Below are positions 35,565-45,662 of a DNA stretch of 60,079 nt, one piece after another (position 1 is the stretch's first letter; each line of letters opens with the position of its first letter). The translations under genes were made by a program, and so were the position numbers. The DNA comes from Ophioceras dolichostomum. Its lineage: Eukaryota; Ascomycota; Sordariomycetes; Magnaporthales; Ophioceraceae. Below the pieces are notes generated by a model. It was not told the origin of the DNA, made no database searches, and saw nothing but the letters and a program-made list of their open reading frames with translations. The DNA lies in assembly GCA_003049485.1 (NCBI GenBank), contig PYST01000239.1:1-60079 (forward strand). Direction: 5' to 3'.

Positions 35565-37670
35565 ATGGCTGGAGCACAGGAACTACAAGACGCCGAACGT
35601 AAGTGTTCCCACCACGGCGATGAGAAGTCACGCAACGGCTCCGGGTCCCGGCGGCCTGAACCTCATTCGCCGGAACCCCGCCGCGCCGAGTCTGTGCCCA
35701 AATCCGAGTCCAGATCTAGCTCCGTAGGGACCGGGTCTGTGTCCGGCGAAGACACCGACGAGGAAGAAGACAGCACCGGCCCCAACAACAGAAGACACCT
35801 TCCATCCTCGAGAAGACGGAGAGCATGCGATCCAGGGGAAGACGACATCGAAGCCGCCGTACCCCCATCAGCTCCTCCACACTCTCCACCACAAGACGGC
35901 GCCGTCCCCAGCACGGCGCCCGAACCACCCTCCTCCTCGTCCTCCTCCTCCCCCGAAGCCCAACGCACCAGCCTCCAAACAGCCCTTATCATCGGCGCGC
36001 TCTCCTCCGCGCTCTTCCTCTCCGCCCTCGACGTCTCCATCATAACCGTCGCCATCCCCGCCATCGCCGACGACTTCAACTCGACCGTCGGCTACACGTG
36101 GATCGGCTCGGCCTACCTGCTCGCCAACGCGGCGACCGCCCCCTCGTGGGGCAAGATCTCCGACATCTGGGGCCGGAAGCCGATCCTGCTCATCGCCGTG
36201 GCCGTGTTCTGGGTCGGGTCCCTGCTCTGCGCCGTCAGCACCAGCATGCCAATGCTGATCGCCAGCCGGGCGGTGCAGGGGGTCGGGGGCGGAGGGATCG
36301 TGATACTCGTCAACATCTGCATCAGCGATTTATTTTCTATGCGCAAGCGCGGCGTGTACTTCGGTGCCATGGGCCTCGTCTGGGCCGTCGCGGGAGGCGT
36401 GGGACCCGTGCTGGGCGGCGTGTTCACGCAGACGGTCACGTGGCGCTGGTGCTTCTACGTCAACCTGCCCATCTCGGGTTTGGGGATGGCGGTGCTGGCG
36501 TTCGTGCTGAAGCTGCACAACCCGCGCACGCCGATGCGCGAGGGCCTGCGCGCGCTGGACTGGCTCGGCTCGCTGACCGTTATTACGGGCACGGTGATGG
36601 TGCTGCTGGGTCTGACGTTAGGCGGCGTGCTGATGCCGTGGTCGTCCGCGACCGTGCTGTGCCTCCTGGCCGTCGGCCTCGGCGTCGTGGCGCTCTTCGC
36701 CGTGGTCGAGACGTGGTTCGCCGCGCACCCGCTCGTGCCCATGCACCTCTTCCGCACGCGGTCCAACGTCGCCTCGATGGCCGCGGCCTTCTGCCACGGC
36801 TTCGTGTTCATCTCCGGGTCGTACTACCTACCCTTGTACTTCCAGTCTGTCACCGCCGCCGACCCGCTCCTGTCGGGCGTGTACGTGCTGCCGTTCACGC
36901 TGACGCTGTCGCTCGTCTCCGTGGTAACGGGCATCTTCATCAAGAAGACGGGCCGGTACCTCCCCTGCATCTTCTTCGGCTTCGTGACCATGACGCTCGG
37001 CTTCGGCCTGTTCTACGACCTGCCGGGCCCCGTGCCGCTGGACCTCCAGGCCCCCAACTGGGCCAAGATCATTCTCTATCAAATCGTGGCCGGGATAGGT
37101 ACGGGCCCCAACTTCCAGTCCCCCCTGCTGGCGCTGCAGTCCGCGGTGGCGCAGCGCGACATCGCCAGCGCGACAGCCACGTTCCAGTTCGTGCGCCAGC
37201 TGAGCACGTCCATCTCCGTCGTGGTGGGCGGCGTGGTGTTCCAAAACGGCATGGAGACGCAGGCCCAGGCCCTGATGCGCGTGCTGCCGCCCGACGTGGC
37301 CGCGCTGCTGGGCGGCGAGCAGGCCGCCGCTAGTGTGGGCATCGTGGCCGACTTACCTGGAGAGCAGGGGCTGGTCGCCCGCGAGGCCTTCTACGACAGC
37401 CTGCGGACCATGTACATTGTGTACACGGCGGTGTCGGGCTGCGGCCTGCTTGTGGGCTGCTTTGTTGGCTCGCGCATGCTGAGCAAGGACCACGAGGAGC
37501 ACAAGACCGGCCTGAAGACGCTAGCGCGGGCCAGGTCGCGGGCGTCGAAAGAGAAGAAGAAGGCCGGTGGCGGCGTTATGAAGTCGAAGTCGTCGAGCAA
37601 GCAGAACAACGACGATTCAAAGCAGGGATCAGTCGATGCGGCCGAGGAGAAAGGGGACATCGGCAATTGA
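35565..37670 (+). CDS. MFS multidrug-type transporter (DHA2/DHA14, 14 TM)
   Basis: An intronless gene of 701 residues. The first 145 residues are hydrophilic, Ser/Glu/Pro-rich and disordered. About 14 hydrophobic segments then run to about residue 650. Family marks: LDVSIITVAIPAIADDF (motif D1), GKISDIWGRKPILL (motif A), SRAVQGVGGGGI, and GAMGLVWAVAGGVGPVLGG followed by TWRWCFYVNLPI (motif C, typical of drug:H+ antiporters). The C-terminal tail is Lys/Ser-rich. Its job is probably proton-driven efflux of a toxic compound or secondary metabolite at the plasma membrane. No biosynthetic genes lie beside it, so no specific substrate can be inferred. The start is the first ATG of the open frame. 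Confidence 0.93.
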   Translation: MAGAQELQDAERKCSHHGDEKSRNGSGSRRPEPHSPEPRRAESVPKSESRSSSVGTGSVSGEDTDEEEDSTGPNNRRHLPSSRRRRACDPGEDDIEAAVPPSAPPHSPPQDGAVPSTAPEPPSSSSSSSPEAQRTSLQTALIIGALSSALFLSALDVSIITVAIPAIADDFNSTVGYTWIGSAYLLANAATAPSWGKISDIWGRKPILLIAVAVFWVGSLLCAVSTSMPMLIASRAVQGVGGGGIVILVNICISDLFSMRKRGVYFGAMGLVWAVAGGVGPVLGGVFTQTVTWRWCFYVNLPISGLGMAVLAFVLKLHNPRTPMREGLRALDWLGSLTVITGTVMVLLGLTLGGVLMPWSSATVLCLLAVGLGVVALFAVVETWFAAHPLVPMHLFRTRSNVASMAAAFCHGFVFISGSYYLPLYFQSVTAADPLLSGVYVLPFTLTLSLVSVVTGIFIKKTGRYLPCIFFGFVTMTLGFGLFYDLPGPVPLDLQAPNWAKIILYQIVAGIGTGPNFQSPLLALQSAVAQRDIASATATFQFVRQLSTSISVVVGGVVFQNGMETQAQALMRVLPPDVAALLGGEQAAASVGIVADLPGEQGLVAREAFYDSLRTMYIVYTAVSGCGLLVGCFVGSRMLSKDHEEHKTGLKTLARARSRASKEKKKAGGGVMKSKSSSKQNNDDSKQGSVDAAEEKGDIGN

Positions 37671-38348
37671 GGGAGCGGAGCATTCGAGGAAATAACTTCT
37701 CTGCGTGCATTCATAGCATCATCACTGGAATATCCCATCGACCATGGTGTGACAATACGATTTCGATTTCTTGAGAGGAAAAAGGAAGAAAAAAAAGAAG
37801 GAAAAGCCACCAAGTCTATCCGCCCACCTTTCTGTCCCCTAAGTGAAACTACGAAGAAACCCAACAAGAGCCAAACGAGTGGGATATCTGATGATAGCAG
37901 GAGAAAAAAAACCGCATAATGCAAACCAGACGGAAGGAAATGGTTGATGCTCGCCCCACGTACGCCATGAAGAGAAAAACAACCCCGAGCACACCCCAGC
38001 CTGGCCTGAACCCAGAGAGTATCTAATGACAAAGGAAACAAGGAGATGGAAAGAAAGAGAAGCCAAAAACATAGAAAAACAAGGTCCAGCCGGGTACCCA
38101 ACCATCATCAGATGCCAACTCCCAGTGACCCAGACCAAACCCAACCCAACCGAACCTAACCGACCGAAGCCCAAACCCAGATGGTGTCCTGCACGTTGTT
38201 TTGCTTTGTTGTGTATTTTGTTTGTCTCCCATCCAGATGAGCGACTCCAGACTCCTATCCAGCCCATGCAGCCAACCAACCAATCAACTATCCTCCTTTT
38301 TTTAACCTCCTTCCCCCTCTACACGATCTTCCGAACTCACACCCGCGC
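37671..38348. other. convergent intergenic
   Basis: The 3' flanks of the MFS gene (plus) and the kinase gene (minus) meet here. The sequence is rich in A runs, and no gene is seen. Confidence 0.5.
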
Positions 38349-39638
38349 TTAACGGCTCTTCGCACCCCCCTCCCACTCCCCCGGCGGACAGCACTCATCC
38401 GCAAACTCCCTCTCCGCCACGTCCCACCCCGCCGGATACCACCCGGCCCTCTCCCAATCCACCAGCGCGACCACCTCCCCGCTCCAGGGATCCAAAATCA
38501 CGTTCTCCAGCTTGAAGTCCCCATGCGCGAACACCAGCCTCGGCGGCATCACCATCTCGCCCGTCCTCGCCCCCTCCCGCTCCGCGACCTCCCTCATCGC
38601 CGGCGTGTCCGGCACGGGCATCGCGTGCAGGTAAGCCAGCATCTCCGCGATCCTGCACCGCAGCCACTGCCGATGGTGCGTCCCCAGGTGCTCCCACACC
38701 GCGTCCGCGGAGACGCCGGGCGACTCGCGGAAGACGGTGAAGGCTTCTCGGTTGCGGTGCACGAAGGCGCAGATCACCTCCGGCACGGGGACGGGGGTGG
38801 ATCCGCCTACCAGTAAGACGGCGTGCGCCTCGTTCAGGTTCGGGAGTGGGCAGCGCTTGATGCGCATGCCGTTGGGGAGGATGATGGTGTTGGAGCCGCC
38901 TTTGCGGAGGAAGGGGGAGAGGAGCTTGGTGGCGATCAGGACGGCGAGGCGGCGGTGCCAGTGGGCGCGGATGCGCTCGGGGACGGGCTTCTTGGGCTTG
39001 GTTGCGCTTGGTTCTGCTGCTCCGCTCTTCCCGGCGGCATTGTGAATTGTTGATTTGTCCTTTTTGCCTCGGGCAAGGGCTGCTTCGAGGTCGTGGATCT
39101 CCTGGTTGATCTCGTTCTCTTCGTCGTCGTCATCGTAGTCGAAATCCCAGTCGTAGCCGAAGTCTAGGGTCTCCTTGTTGTTGTTGAACTTGGGGGTCTT
39201 CTGTGATGATGTTGACTGGCGCTTCTTCTTGGCGGACGAGGATGATGAAGAGGACGAGTAAGACAGCTTCGACGCCCGAAGTTGCCGGCGCAGAGCCCGC
39301 ATGCGGTCGCGAGGACGCGCCGCCGCTTCCTCGTTCTCGACAACCACGGTGGTGGGATTTTTGCTTGCGTGGCAGCCGCACTTGCAGACGCAGCAGTCGT
39401 CGTCCGCCTCGTCGTCGTCGTCGTCGCTGTCCTCATCGTCCGACTCGGCTGTAGCCAGGAGGAGATGCGACTTCTCGTCACCGCCGAACTCCTCGACCGA
39501 GACCACCGAGGAGTCCGTTGACGGCCTGCTGCTCGCCGAGGCGACCACCACGGCCGCCGCCTTCTTCCCAGATGAACCCGACTCCTCCTCCTTGATCGTT
39601 GTCATGGTCGTCATCATGGTCTTCGTTTTCGTGTCCAT
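38349..39638 (-). CDS. APH-fold kinase-like protein with acidic, Cys-cluster N-terminus
   Basis: A single exon of 429 residues. The C-terminal half matches the aminoglycoside-phosphotransferase/fungal kinase-like family: an N-lobe remnant with NEAHAVLLVGG and PVPEVICAFVH, the catalytic loop FAHGDFKLENVIL near residues 370-382 (Asp 374, Asn 379), and the metal-binding Asp 394 in VALVDWERAGWYP. Such proteins phosphorylate small molecules, but the substrate is unknown. The N-terminal 200 residues are Ser/Asp/Glu-rich and disordered, and include DDDCCVCKCGCH near residue 80-90, an unusual compact Cys/His cluster that could bind metal. Further acidic (YDDDDEENE) and poly-Ser stretches follow. There is no signal peptide or membrane span. 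Confidence 0.82.
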   Translation of the reverse strand: MDTKTKTMMTTMTTIKEEESGSSGKKAAAVVVASASSRPSTDSSVVSVEEFGGDEKSHLLLATAESDDEDSDDDDDEADDDCCVCKCGCHASKNPTTVVVENEEAAARPRDRMRALRRQLRASKLSYSSSSSSSSAKKKRQSTSSQKTPKFNNNKETLDFGYDWDFDYDDDDEENEINQEIHDLEAALARGKKDKSTIHNAAGKSGAAEPSATKPKKPVPERIRAHWHRRLAVLIATKLLSPFLRKGGSNTIILPNGMRIKRCPLPNLNEAHAVLLVGGSTPVPVPEVICAFVHRNREAFTVFRESPGVSADAVWEHLGTHHRQWLRCRIAEMLAYLHAMPVPDTPAMREVAEREGARTGEMVMPPRLVFAHGDFKLENVILDPWSGEVVALVDWERAGWYPAGWDVAEREFADECCPPGEWEGGAKSR

Positions 39639-39669
39639 GGTGTCTGTCTACCTACGCAGGGCAAGGCAC

Positions 39670-39996
39670 CTATCTGAGCTCGTAGCTCGTGTAGCGTCTG
39701 GAGGACAGGCTCCTGCTTGGCACGGCGCTAAAGCTGCGTCGCCGAGTGGTGGTCGTCGTGTAAGTGCTGCCGCTCCTCCTGTGGCTGCTGCTGTGATAGC
39801 TCCCGCAGTCGCAGCACCCGTAGCAGCAGCAGCAGTAGCACGAGGTCGTCGCCGCAGCCGCCTGCGCGGTAGGGTAGTCAGGGTAGTCAGGGTAGTAGTA
39901 GTAGTACCTTGCGGGCGGAGCCGGAGTCGTCGCGTATGCGGACGAGTACCTCTTGCTTGAGACAGTCCAAGCGGGGACGAGGATGAGGGCCGTCAT
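39670..39996 (-). CDS. possible small Tyr/Cys/Ser-rich protein
   Basis: A 108-residue frame directly upstream of the kinase gene on the same strand. It holds RYYYYYPDYPDYP, then CYCCCCYGCCDCGSY and a Ser/Arg/Thr-rich end. The composition is striking, but the Tyr run comes from a GTA repeat and the Cys run from a GCA-rich tract, so it may be a by-product of simple repeats in the kinase gene's leader. There is no signal peptide. Given its position it could also be an upstream frame in the kinase transcript. Confidence 0.28.
   Translation of the reverse strand: MTALILVPAWTVSSKRYSSAYATTPAPPARYYYYYPDYPDYPTAQAAAATTSCYCCCCYGCCDCGSYHSSSHRRSGSTYTTTTTRRRSFSAVPSRSLSSRRYTSYELR
39868..39907. repeat. GGGTAGTCA minisatellite and GTA run
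   Basis: Two to three copies of GGGTAGTCA are followed by a run of GTA triplets. The tract codes the Tyr/Pro/Asp run in the minus-strand frame. Confidence 0.8.
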
Positions 39997-42125
39997 TCAA
40001 GAAGCCTGTGGAGATGAGGAGGTCCAACCCAGTGTGGCCCTCCCTTTTTTTTTCGGTAGTCCTTTTGGGATGAAAGAGGATTCCAGCCCCTTTTCGCTGC
40101 AAATGAAAGCACAAGGGGAGAGGTTTTATTCGTTACTTCGTCTCTAATTGGTGAGGATGGAATTATCGCAGAAGAAAAACAGAGGGAAAAGGGGGTATCG
40201 AAAACGGCGAAACGAAAAAAAAAGTGAATCTGCCAAAAAGGAAGCACTACACCTAGAAGAATTGAAGCTGTCGAAAGAAACGGAGAAAAAAGATCACGAA
40301 AGTGGCCGCAACCTGGAGGAGCAGCCCACGGCCCTTATGAACAATAATAAGCCAGAGAGGAGGAGGCTTCACAGCTCTCGCAAGCTCTCTGGCACGCACA
40401 CAAGCCGCAACCAACAACTGAACATCAAAGAAAAGCGAAGCTAAAGCCAAGTCCGCAAATCCCGTGGGACGATTTTCCTTTACAGAGAGGACAGGACGTT
40501 GGGAGCCGCCTCCCGCCGTTGCTGGCTGGGGGTCTCCATCGGCGGCGGCGGCGTGGAGGGTGGTGGAAGGCGGTGGCCGCCTATTGACGGGGCCAAGCGT
40601 GGACCAACGGGTCAGCAGGTCGCGGCCTTTCAATAGGCAGGACGAGGAGGAAGAGGGGCGAGGATGCGCAGCAGAGCGGTAGATATGCATTGTAGTTAGT
40701 GAGCATTCCGATTCGCATCCTTTTTTTCTCCGTTCCCGTTGAGATGGCCTAGAAGAAGTGAACGGATGAATGAATGGATGAATATGTGGATCTTGATGTT
40801 ATACGGAGCACAATGGGATCAAAATGCGATTTGCTGTTCTATAGGTGGGAATGCGGATCGATCATCAGTTAGTTTGTCATGGGTGAGGGAGCGAAGTGGT
40901 TATGATCAAGACCGCAAGCAAACACAAGAACCTTGAGGGTCTTACAATTCTCGCATCCATTCCTTCTTCATTGTTGGCTTGGGCTTCACCTTTGGGCCTT
41001 ACTGAGCTGACTTGAGAGGAGCGTAATACAGTACCGTCGTATATGCAATCTGGGAGGACGTGGGGAGGTTAAAGCACGACACAAACCCGCCTAACCCGGC
41101 CGTTTTGTTGTCAACTGGCGTCGTTAGCACGATGGTGATGACGAGCCTCTTCTCGACTGCTCTCGGCCTATTGCTCTCCGAGAGTGAGAGCGTGTGCTGT
41201 ACCTGGATGGCGACATCACCAAGATCGAAGCGCAGCAGCGTCGAAACAAACCATTGATCTGCCGCGGTGCTGGAATGAAAAGAGCGGTGCTGTTGGTGGC
41301 TGCTAACGGAGGCGCGGCATGAGCTTTGGTGCGGCACGAGAGCTTTTCGCTGCCCCTAAAAGATCTTCTTGGTGGACCTTTTCGGCCAGCTAACTTCGAT
41401 GCTTTCTGTGGGACCAACGAACCCAGCCAGCCGTCAACCATCTTAAGGTTTTTCTCCACTTCTTCTCAGCTAACAGGCCGTTTGTATCTGCTCGCGCGAC
41501 GACATCAGCCATCGTCAAGTCCTTCTTCTTCTCCTCTCGGGTTCCTGCACGGCTTCCTCTGTTTCATGGTCCGACAAACAAAGGCCAGGTAGGCCGCGCA
41601 AGCAACCATCAATGAGCTGAGGCCACCAGGCCGCCAACTGCCATTCACAGGGGCCGCTGAAAGGGGTCGCTGTATGGTCGCTAGATGAATGCGGCTCTTT
41701 CTTCCCGTTCGCTACGCTATCAAAGGATTGAACGATACACGAGTAAAAAGCAAGACACAAAACTAACGAATACCTACGTATTAGCTAGACCAACCAACTG
41801 CCGTTGCGGGCCCGGCAGATTCGAGGCGGCATTGACAGACATCGCATCGTGGCCGGCGACCCAGGTGGGTGGGTGTGAAGTGATCCTTTTCCAGCCAGCC
41901 AGCCAGGGGACTGATGATCTGCCGAATGCTGCAACCGATCGACCACGCCGCCGCCGCTCACCACCGCCACGATATCATCCCCACCGATTGAAAGAATTAG
42001 TCCAGAACAACCCCCCCCCGGGCAAACCCAAAGAGGAGAGGGAAGGGAAAAGTCTGGTGTAGGGATGTAGGTATCATGTTCATCCCCCCAACCTCATGAT
42101 GCTAAGCTCGGCATCCTCATCGTCG
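39997..42125. other. intergenic, no gene recognised
   Basis: About 2.1 kb. Purine-rich sequence near 40150-40440 keeps one frame open by composition only. No domain or splice structure is seen. Confidence 0.5.
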
Positions 42126-44768
42126 TCAGAGCACCGCATCAGAAAACGGAATCTTGTCGAGGTCGGAATCGTCGTAACTCTCCACCTCCTGCACAGGCCG
42201 CATCGCTCTCGTCTCGACACCAGGGCTCGTCGATGATGGCGACGGGGCCGCCGTCGTCGTGGATCCAATCCCGGTCCCGGTGCCCGTCCCGGTCTCGGTC
42301 CCCGGCGTGGTGGCTCCAGCCGCCGACCCGATGATATCCGGGACGGGGGCGTCCTCCATGCTCACATTGCTCTTTGCTTCACCTTCACCATCACCATCTT
42401 CCCCTTCCCGTTCTCCTCCCTTTGCTCCTCCACTTTTCACAGACGTCTTCGTCCCATCGCCTCCTCCTCCTCCACCTCCTCCTCGCACATTATCTTCTCC
42501 ACCCCTAGCCTTAAAGAAAAACTCGTCAATCTCGTTTCTATATCCGACGCCCGGCTCTCCCCATTTGATACTCGGAGCAGCAGGAGGGGGAGTGGTCTTC
42601 GTAGTCGTCTCATCGTCTCCTCCTCCTCGCCCCTTGCCCTTGCCCTTAGCCTTCTTATTTAAATACTTGTGAAAAATCTCGTCAACCTTTACCTTGCACG
42701 CCATGCCCTTTTTCTTCAATTTGATACAAGGAGTACAAGGAGTGGTGGTGGTCGTCGTCGTCGTTGCATCGCCACCTCCTCCAGACACCTTACCCTTGCC
42801 CTCGACGGCCTTAAGACTCCCGAAAATCAGATCGTCAATCTTTCTCATCTCTTCGATGTCCGGTTCTGTCCATTTGAGGCTGGAAGCAGGAGGAGGAGTA
42901 GGCGTGGCATCGTCGCCCGTCACCGGGTCGGACGGGTTCACGATTTTGTAATTGTCGCCTACCTCGTCCGTGACCTCCCATTTGCCACTGGCCTTCAGCG
43001 TGATTGTCTTCCCCGTCCTCTCCTCCCCCGCGCCCGCCGCTGCTGTCGCCGCTGTCGTCGCTGCCGACGAAGACAACCTGTCCTTCGAGCCCGCCGAGTC
43101 CACCGCTCCATCGACGGTACTAACAGAAGCAGTTGCTGCCTGACCACCACGCTTTTTCTTGCCATGGTCGATCAACCTGATCCTGACGGCCCGGACTAGC
43201 GATCTCTTAATGCTGGGGGCGGGCGGAGAATCGACCCGCGCAGTAGCAGTGCGCTTCAGCACCGATTTCACCATCGGCGTCCCGGGTGGTGTTGCAACCT
43301 GAGTCGGCTTGGGCTTCGCCATGCTAGTCTTCCGGAAATCAGAAACCGAAAGGGAGGGTTTGGCTTTATTTTCTTTGTCTTCTGGGTCTTCGTGGTCGTT
43401 GTTGTCTTCGTCGTCGTCCTCACCATCGTCTTCATCATCTTCGTCGTCTTCGTCATCGTAGTAGTCGTCGTCTTCGTTGTCGGCGTCTTCGTCAATTGAC
43501 GGTGATGATGAAGCTGGCATCGACGACGTCGGTTTTTCGTCTTCGCCCTCCTTTTTCTCTTCGCCCTCCTTTTTGTCCTCACCTCGTCCCCGTCGTGACA
43601 GCCAGCTTATTTTTCTACGGTGACAAGACGGTTCGCGAAGCCGGAGCCTCTTTCTCGGTGGTTGGCCTGGTGGCGACGGCGGGTATGGGACTCCGTCCGG
43701 CGGCGTTATTAGTATCATCGGTGGCAACGACGAGGGCTCCGACGCTTCGCGAGTATCGTCGACGGCGGTGGTCGTCGTGGAGCCATGCTTCTGCTGCTCC
43801 TGGCATACCTCCTTTGTCTCGGGGGGCTGGCCGGCCTGGCTCGTCTCCAATAATATGGCTGCCGGGGCGGTGAGCGACTCCGGTTCGCCTTCCGCGTCTT
43901 TGTCGCCGTCTTCTGTGTCTGTCTCGCCTTCTTCGTCCCCCTCGACTCTGATCTCGTGGACTGGCGGCGAGCCCCGCTTATCCCTGTTGTTGTCCTCCTT
44001 CTCATCTTCCGAGTCTGAGAAGGTAGTGAGGTGGGAGCGGGGGAGCCCGTGAACGTCACCAGCCGCCACCGCCGCCCTCATCCGTCTCCGAGCCCTCCGA
44101 TCCTTGACGAACTGCAACATGCCGAGACCCTCGAGTGTCTCTTCGTCCAACGCGTCCAACTCGTCCAAATAGTCATCATCGGGGTCGAATTCGTCGACGT
44201 AGGCAGGCTCGGCATTGCTAGGTGCTGTGTTGTTGTCGTCATCGTAGTTGAGCCTCGTTATCGTGGTCTTTCTTGTCTTTTTAATCTCCTCTTCGGCCAT
44301 GCTCTCACCCGTCTGTATCTCCACATCACTGCCACCGCCGCTCATCGCCTCCTCAGACCAATTGTCGCCTTCATCATCGCCGCGGGCCTCTTTATTTGGT
44401 GAGGACGGCGGAGCATCGCGACGCCCAGCTGCTTCTGGCTCGCGGGCCATCTGGGCTCTTCCCCTCACCGGGGCTTCTTCCCTTTCACATTCATATAGCC
44501 CACCGGTGTCCACCCCAGGCGGCAGCAGCTCGGCGCTCTTGTTGATCGGGGTCTTCGCCACTGGCGGGCGTAGGATTTTCACAAGCCCCTGGTCGACCAT
44601 CGCGCGCGTCGCGCACTCCGCCTGCGTCCAGACGATGTGTTTCAGGGGTGCCAGGTCCGGAGGCGTGACGGGTATATTTTTGGCGACTTTCCACGTGCAA
44701 TTGACCACGTCGCGGAGCAGCTCTAATTCGTTCATGTATACATTTCCGATTTTCTCCACGTTGGGCAT
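42126..44768 (-). CDS. long acidic low-complexity protein, main reading block (880 residues)
   Basis: An open block of 880 codons from MPNVEKIGNVYMNELELLR. The first 80 residues look folded (DVVNCTWKVAKNIP, HIVWTQAECATRAMVDQGL). After that it is highly acidic (YDDEDDEDDEDDG and similar) and Ser/Thr/Gly-rich. Near the end are three spaced copies of a short motif (SLKWTEPD...IDDLIF, CIKLKKKG...VDEIF, SIKWGEPG...IDEFFF) separated by Gly- and Thr-rich linkers. It continues the same frame as the block upstream (44829-45632), from which it is separated only by a TAG codon and 20 sense codons. I therefore read it as the distal part of one gene rather than as an independent start. A nuclear or chromatin role would suit the composition, but this is a guess. 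Confidence 0.65.
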   Translation of the reverse strand: MPNVEKIGNVYMNELELLRDVVNCTWKVAKNIPVTPPDLAPLKHIVWTQAECATRAMVDQGLVKILRPPVAKTPINKSAELLPPGVDTGGLYECEREEAPVRGRAQMAREPEAAGRRDAPPSSPNKEARGDDEGDNWSEEAMSGGGSDVEIQTGESMAEEEIKKTRKTTITRLNYDDDNNTAPSNAEPAYVDEFDPDDDYLDELDALDEETLEGLGMLQFVKDRRARRRMRAAVAAGDVHGLPRSHLTTFSDSEDEKEDNNRDKRGSPPVHEIRVEGDEEGETDTEDGDKDAEGEPESLTAPAAILLETSQAGQPPETKEVCQEQQKHGSTTTTAVDDTREASEPSSLPPMILITPPDGVPYPPSPPGQPPRKRLRLREPSCHRRKISWLSRRGRGEDKKEGEEKKEGEDEKPTSSMPASSSPSIDEDADNEDDDYYDDEDDEDDEDDGEDDDEDNNDHEDPEDKENKAKPSLSVSDFRKTSMAKPKPTQVATPPGTPMVKSVLKRTATARVDSPPAPSIKRSLVRAVRIRLIDHGKKKRGGQAATASVSTVDGAVDSAGSKDRLSSSAATTAATAAAGAGEERTGKTITLKASGKWEVTDEVGDNYKIVNPSDPVTGDDATPTPPPASSLKWTEPDIEEMRKIDDLIFGSLKAVEGKGKVSGGGGDATTTTTTTTPCTPCIKLKKKGMACKVKVDEIFHKYLNKKAKGKGKGRGGGDDETTTKTTPPPAAPSIKWGEPGVGYRNEIDEFFFKARGGEDNVRGGGGGGGGDGTKTSVKSGGAKGGEREGEDGDGEGEAKSNVSMEDAPVPDIIGSAAGATTPGTETGTGTGTGIGSTTTAAPSPSSTSPGVETRAMRPVQEVESYDDSDLDKIPFSDAVL

Positions 44769-44828
44769 GCGCTTGAGCCGGTGCGGTGTGTCTTGAGGGT
44801 GCTGTGGCTTCCGCAGGCGCGTCTCGAC

Positions 44829-45632
44829 CTAGAAGCCGCATTCTTCACAGATGAGGTTATGGGCATCGAGCCAGTCGACTGTTTTTTTATCAAGAAGGGG
44901 TAGACGAGAGGGGAAGGAGGGAAGTAAGGTGGGCACCTAGATGTCAGTGAATCATCACCTATGATAGATTCAACATAAGAGTTCAAATCACGGCAAAGGC
45001 CACGTTGGATGACTGGCGTGACAGAAGAGCAAAGTTCGAAGGGGGTTGAATGGCCTTGAAAGGCGTTGTGACTTACGTGGATCCAAGACAACGGGCCCGA
45101 AGTGCTCATCCTCATCCTCGTTGTCCGAGCCCTCCTCCTCCTCGTTGTCCGAGCCCTCCTCCTCCCGCGTTCTCGCCGGGGCCCTCGGCGGTGACGGGGT
45201 CCGAGGCTCTCTCATCCTAGGTGATGGTGCCCGAGGCCTCGCCTCTATGCCGTCCAGCTTCCTTCCACTGTTGCTCTCCTCAGGCTCCCTACCCGATGGC
45301 GACTTGCTTCTCTCACTCATCAGCTCCTTCCACGCCTTCTTCCACCCCGGGTCCATCGACACCCCCGCAACCAAGGCGGCAGCCCAGGTCGCTTCATCGA
45401 CAAAGGTCGGGACCGCCCCGCTCACGTTCGGCATAGCCAAACGACTTCCCGCCGTAGATGAAGTCTCCTCTTCATCCTCCTGCCGCAGCTTCGTGGCAGG
45501 ACGAAGCTTTTTCGGTAGCGGCGGCGGGACCGACTTTGGCTGTGGCTTGAACCATCCGGGGATCTTAGATGGGACCGACGCTGGCATCAATTCCAGCCCC
45601 GACTTCTTATTGTCCTTCTTCCTGCCTACCAT
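44829..45632 (-). CDS. middle reading block of the TAG-interrupted acidic gene
   Basis: From MVGRKKDNKKSG, exon 45077-45632 runs to a GTAAGT donor. A 198-nt intron ends at an AAACAG acceptor, and the second exon begins at 44878 with DWLDAHNLICEECGF, then TAG (44829-44831). Taken alone this gives 201 residues. The spliced frame is the same as that of the 880-codon block that follows. The CEEC pair and two His residues just after the TAG would form a C-x2-C-x12-H-x5-H zinc-finger-like motif if the TAG were read through. The N-terminal part is Pro/Ser/Arg-rich with an EEEGSDNEEEEGSDNEDEDE acidic stretch. It is either an exon pair of a larger gene or a truncated product. Confidence 0.5.
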
Positions 45633-45662
45633 TTGGGCCGGCTGTGGTGTCGGGCTCGGCTC

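Noticed and set aside
35825..37333. 502-codon frame inside the MFS gene in another frame
   Set aside because: Arg/His/Pro-rich shadow of a high-GC coding sequence; the MFS frame has all the family motifs.
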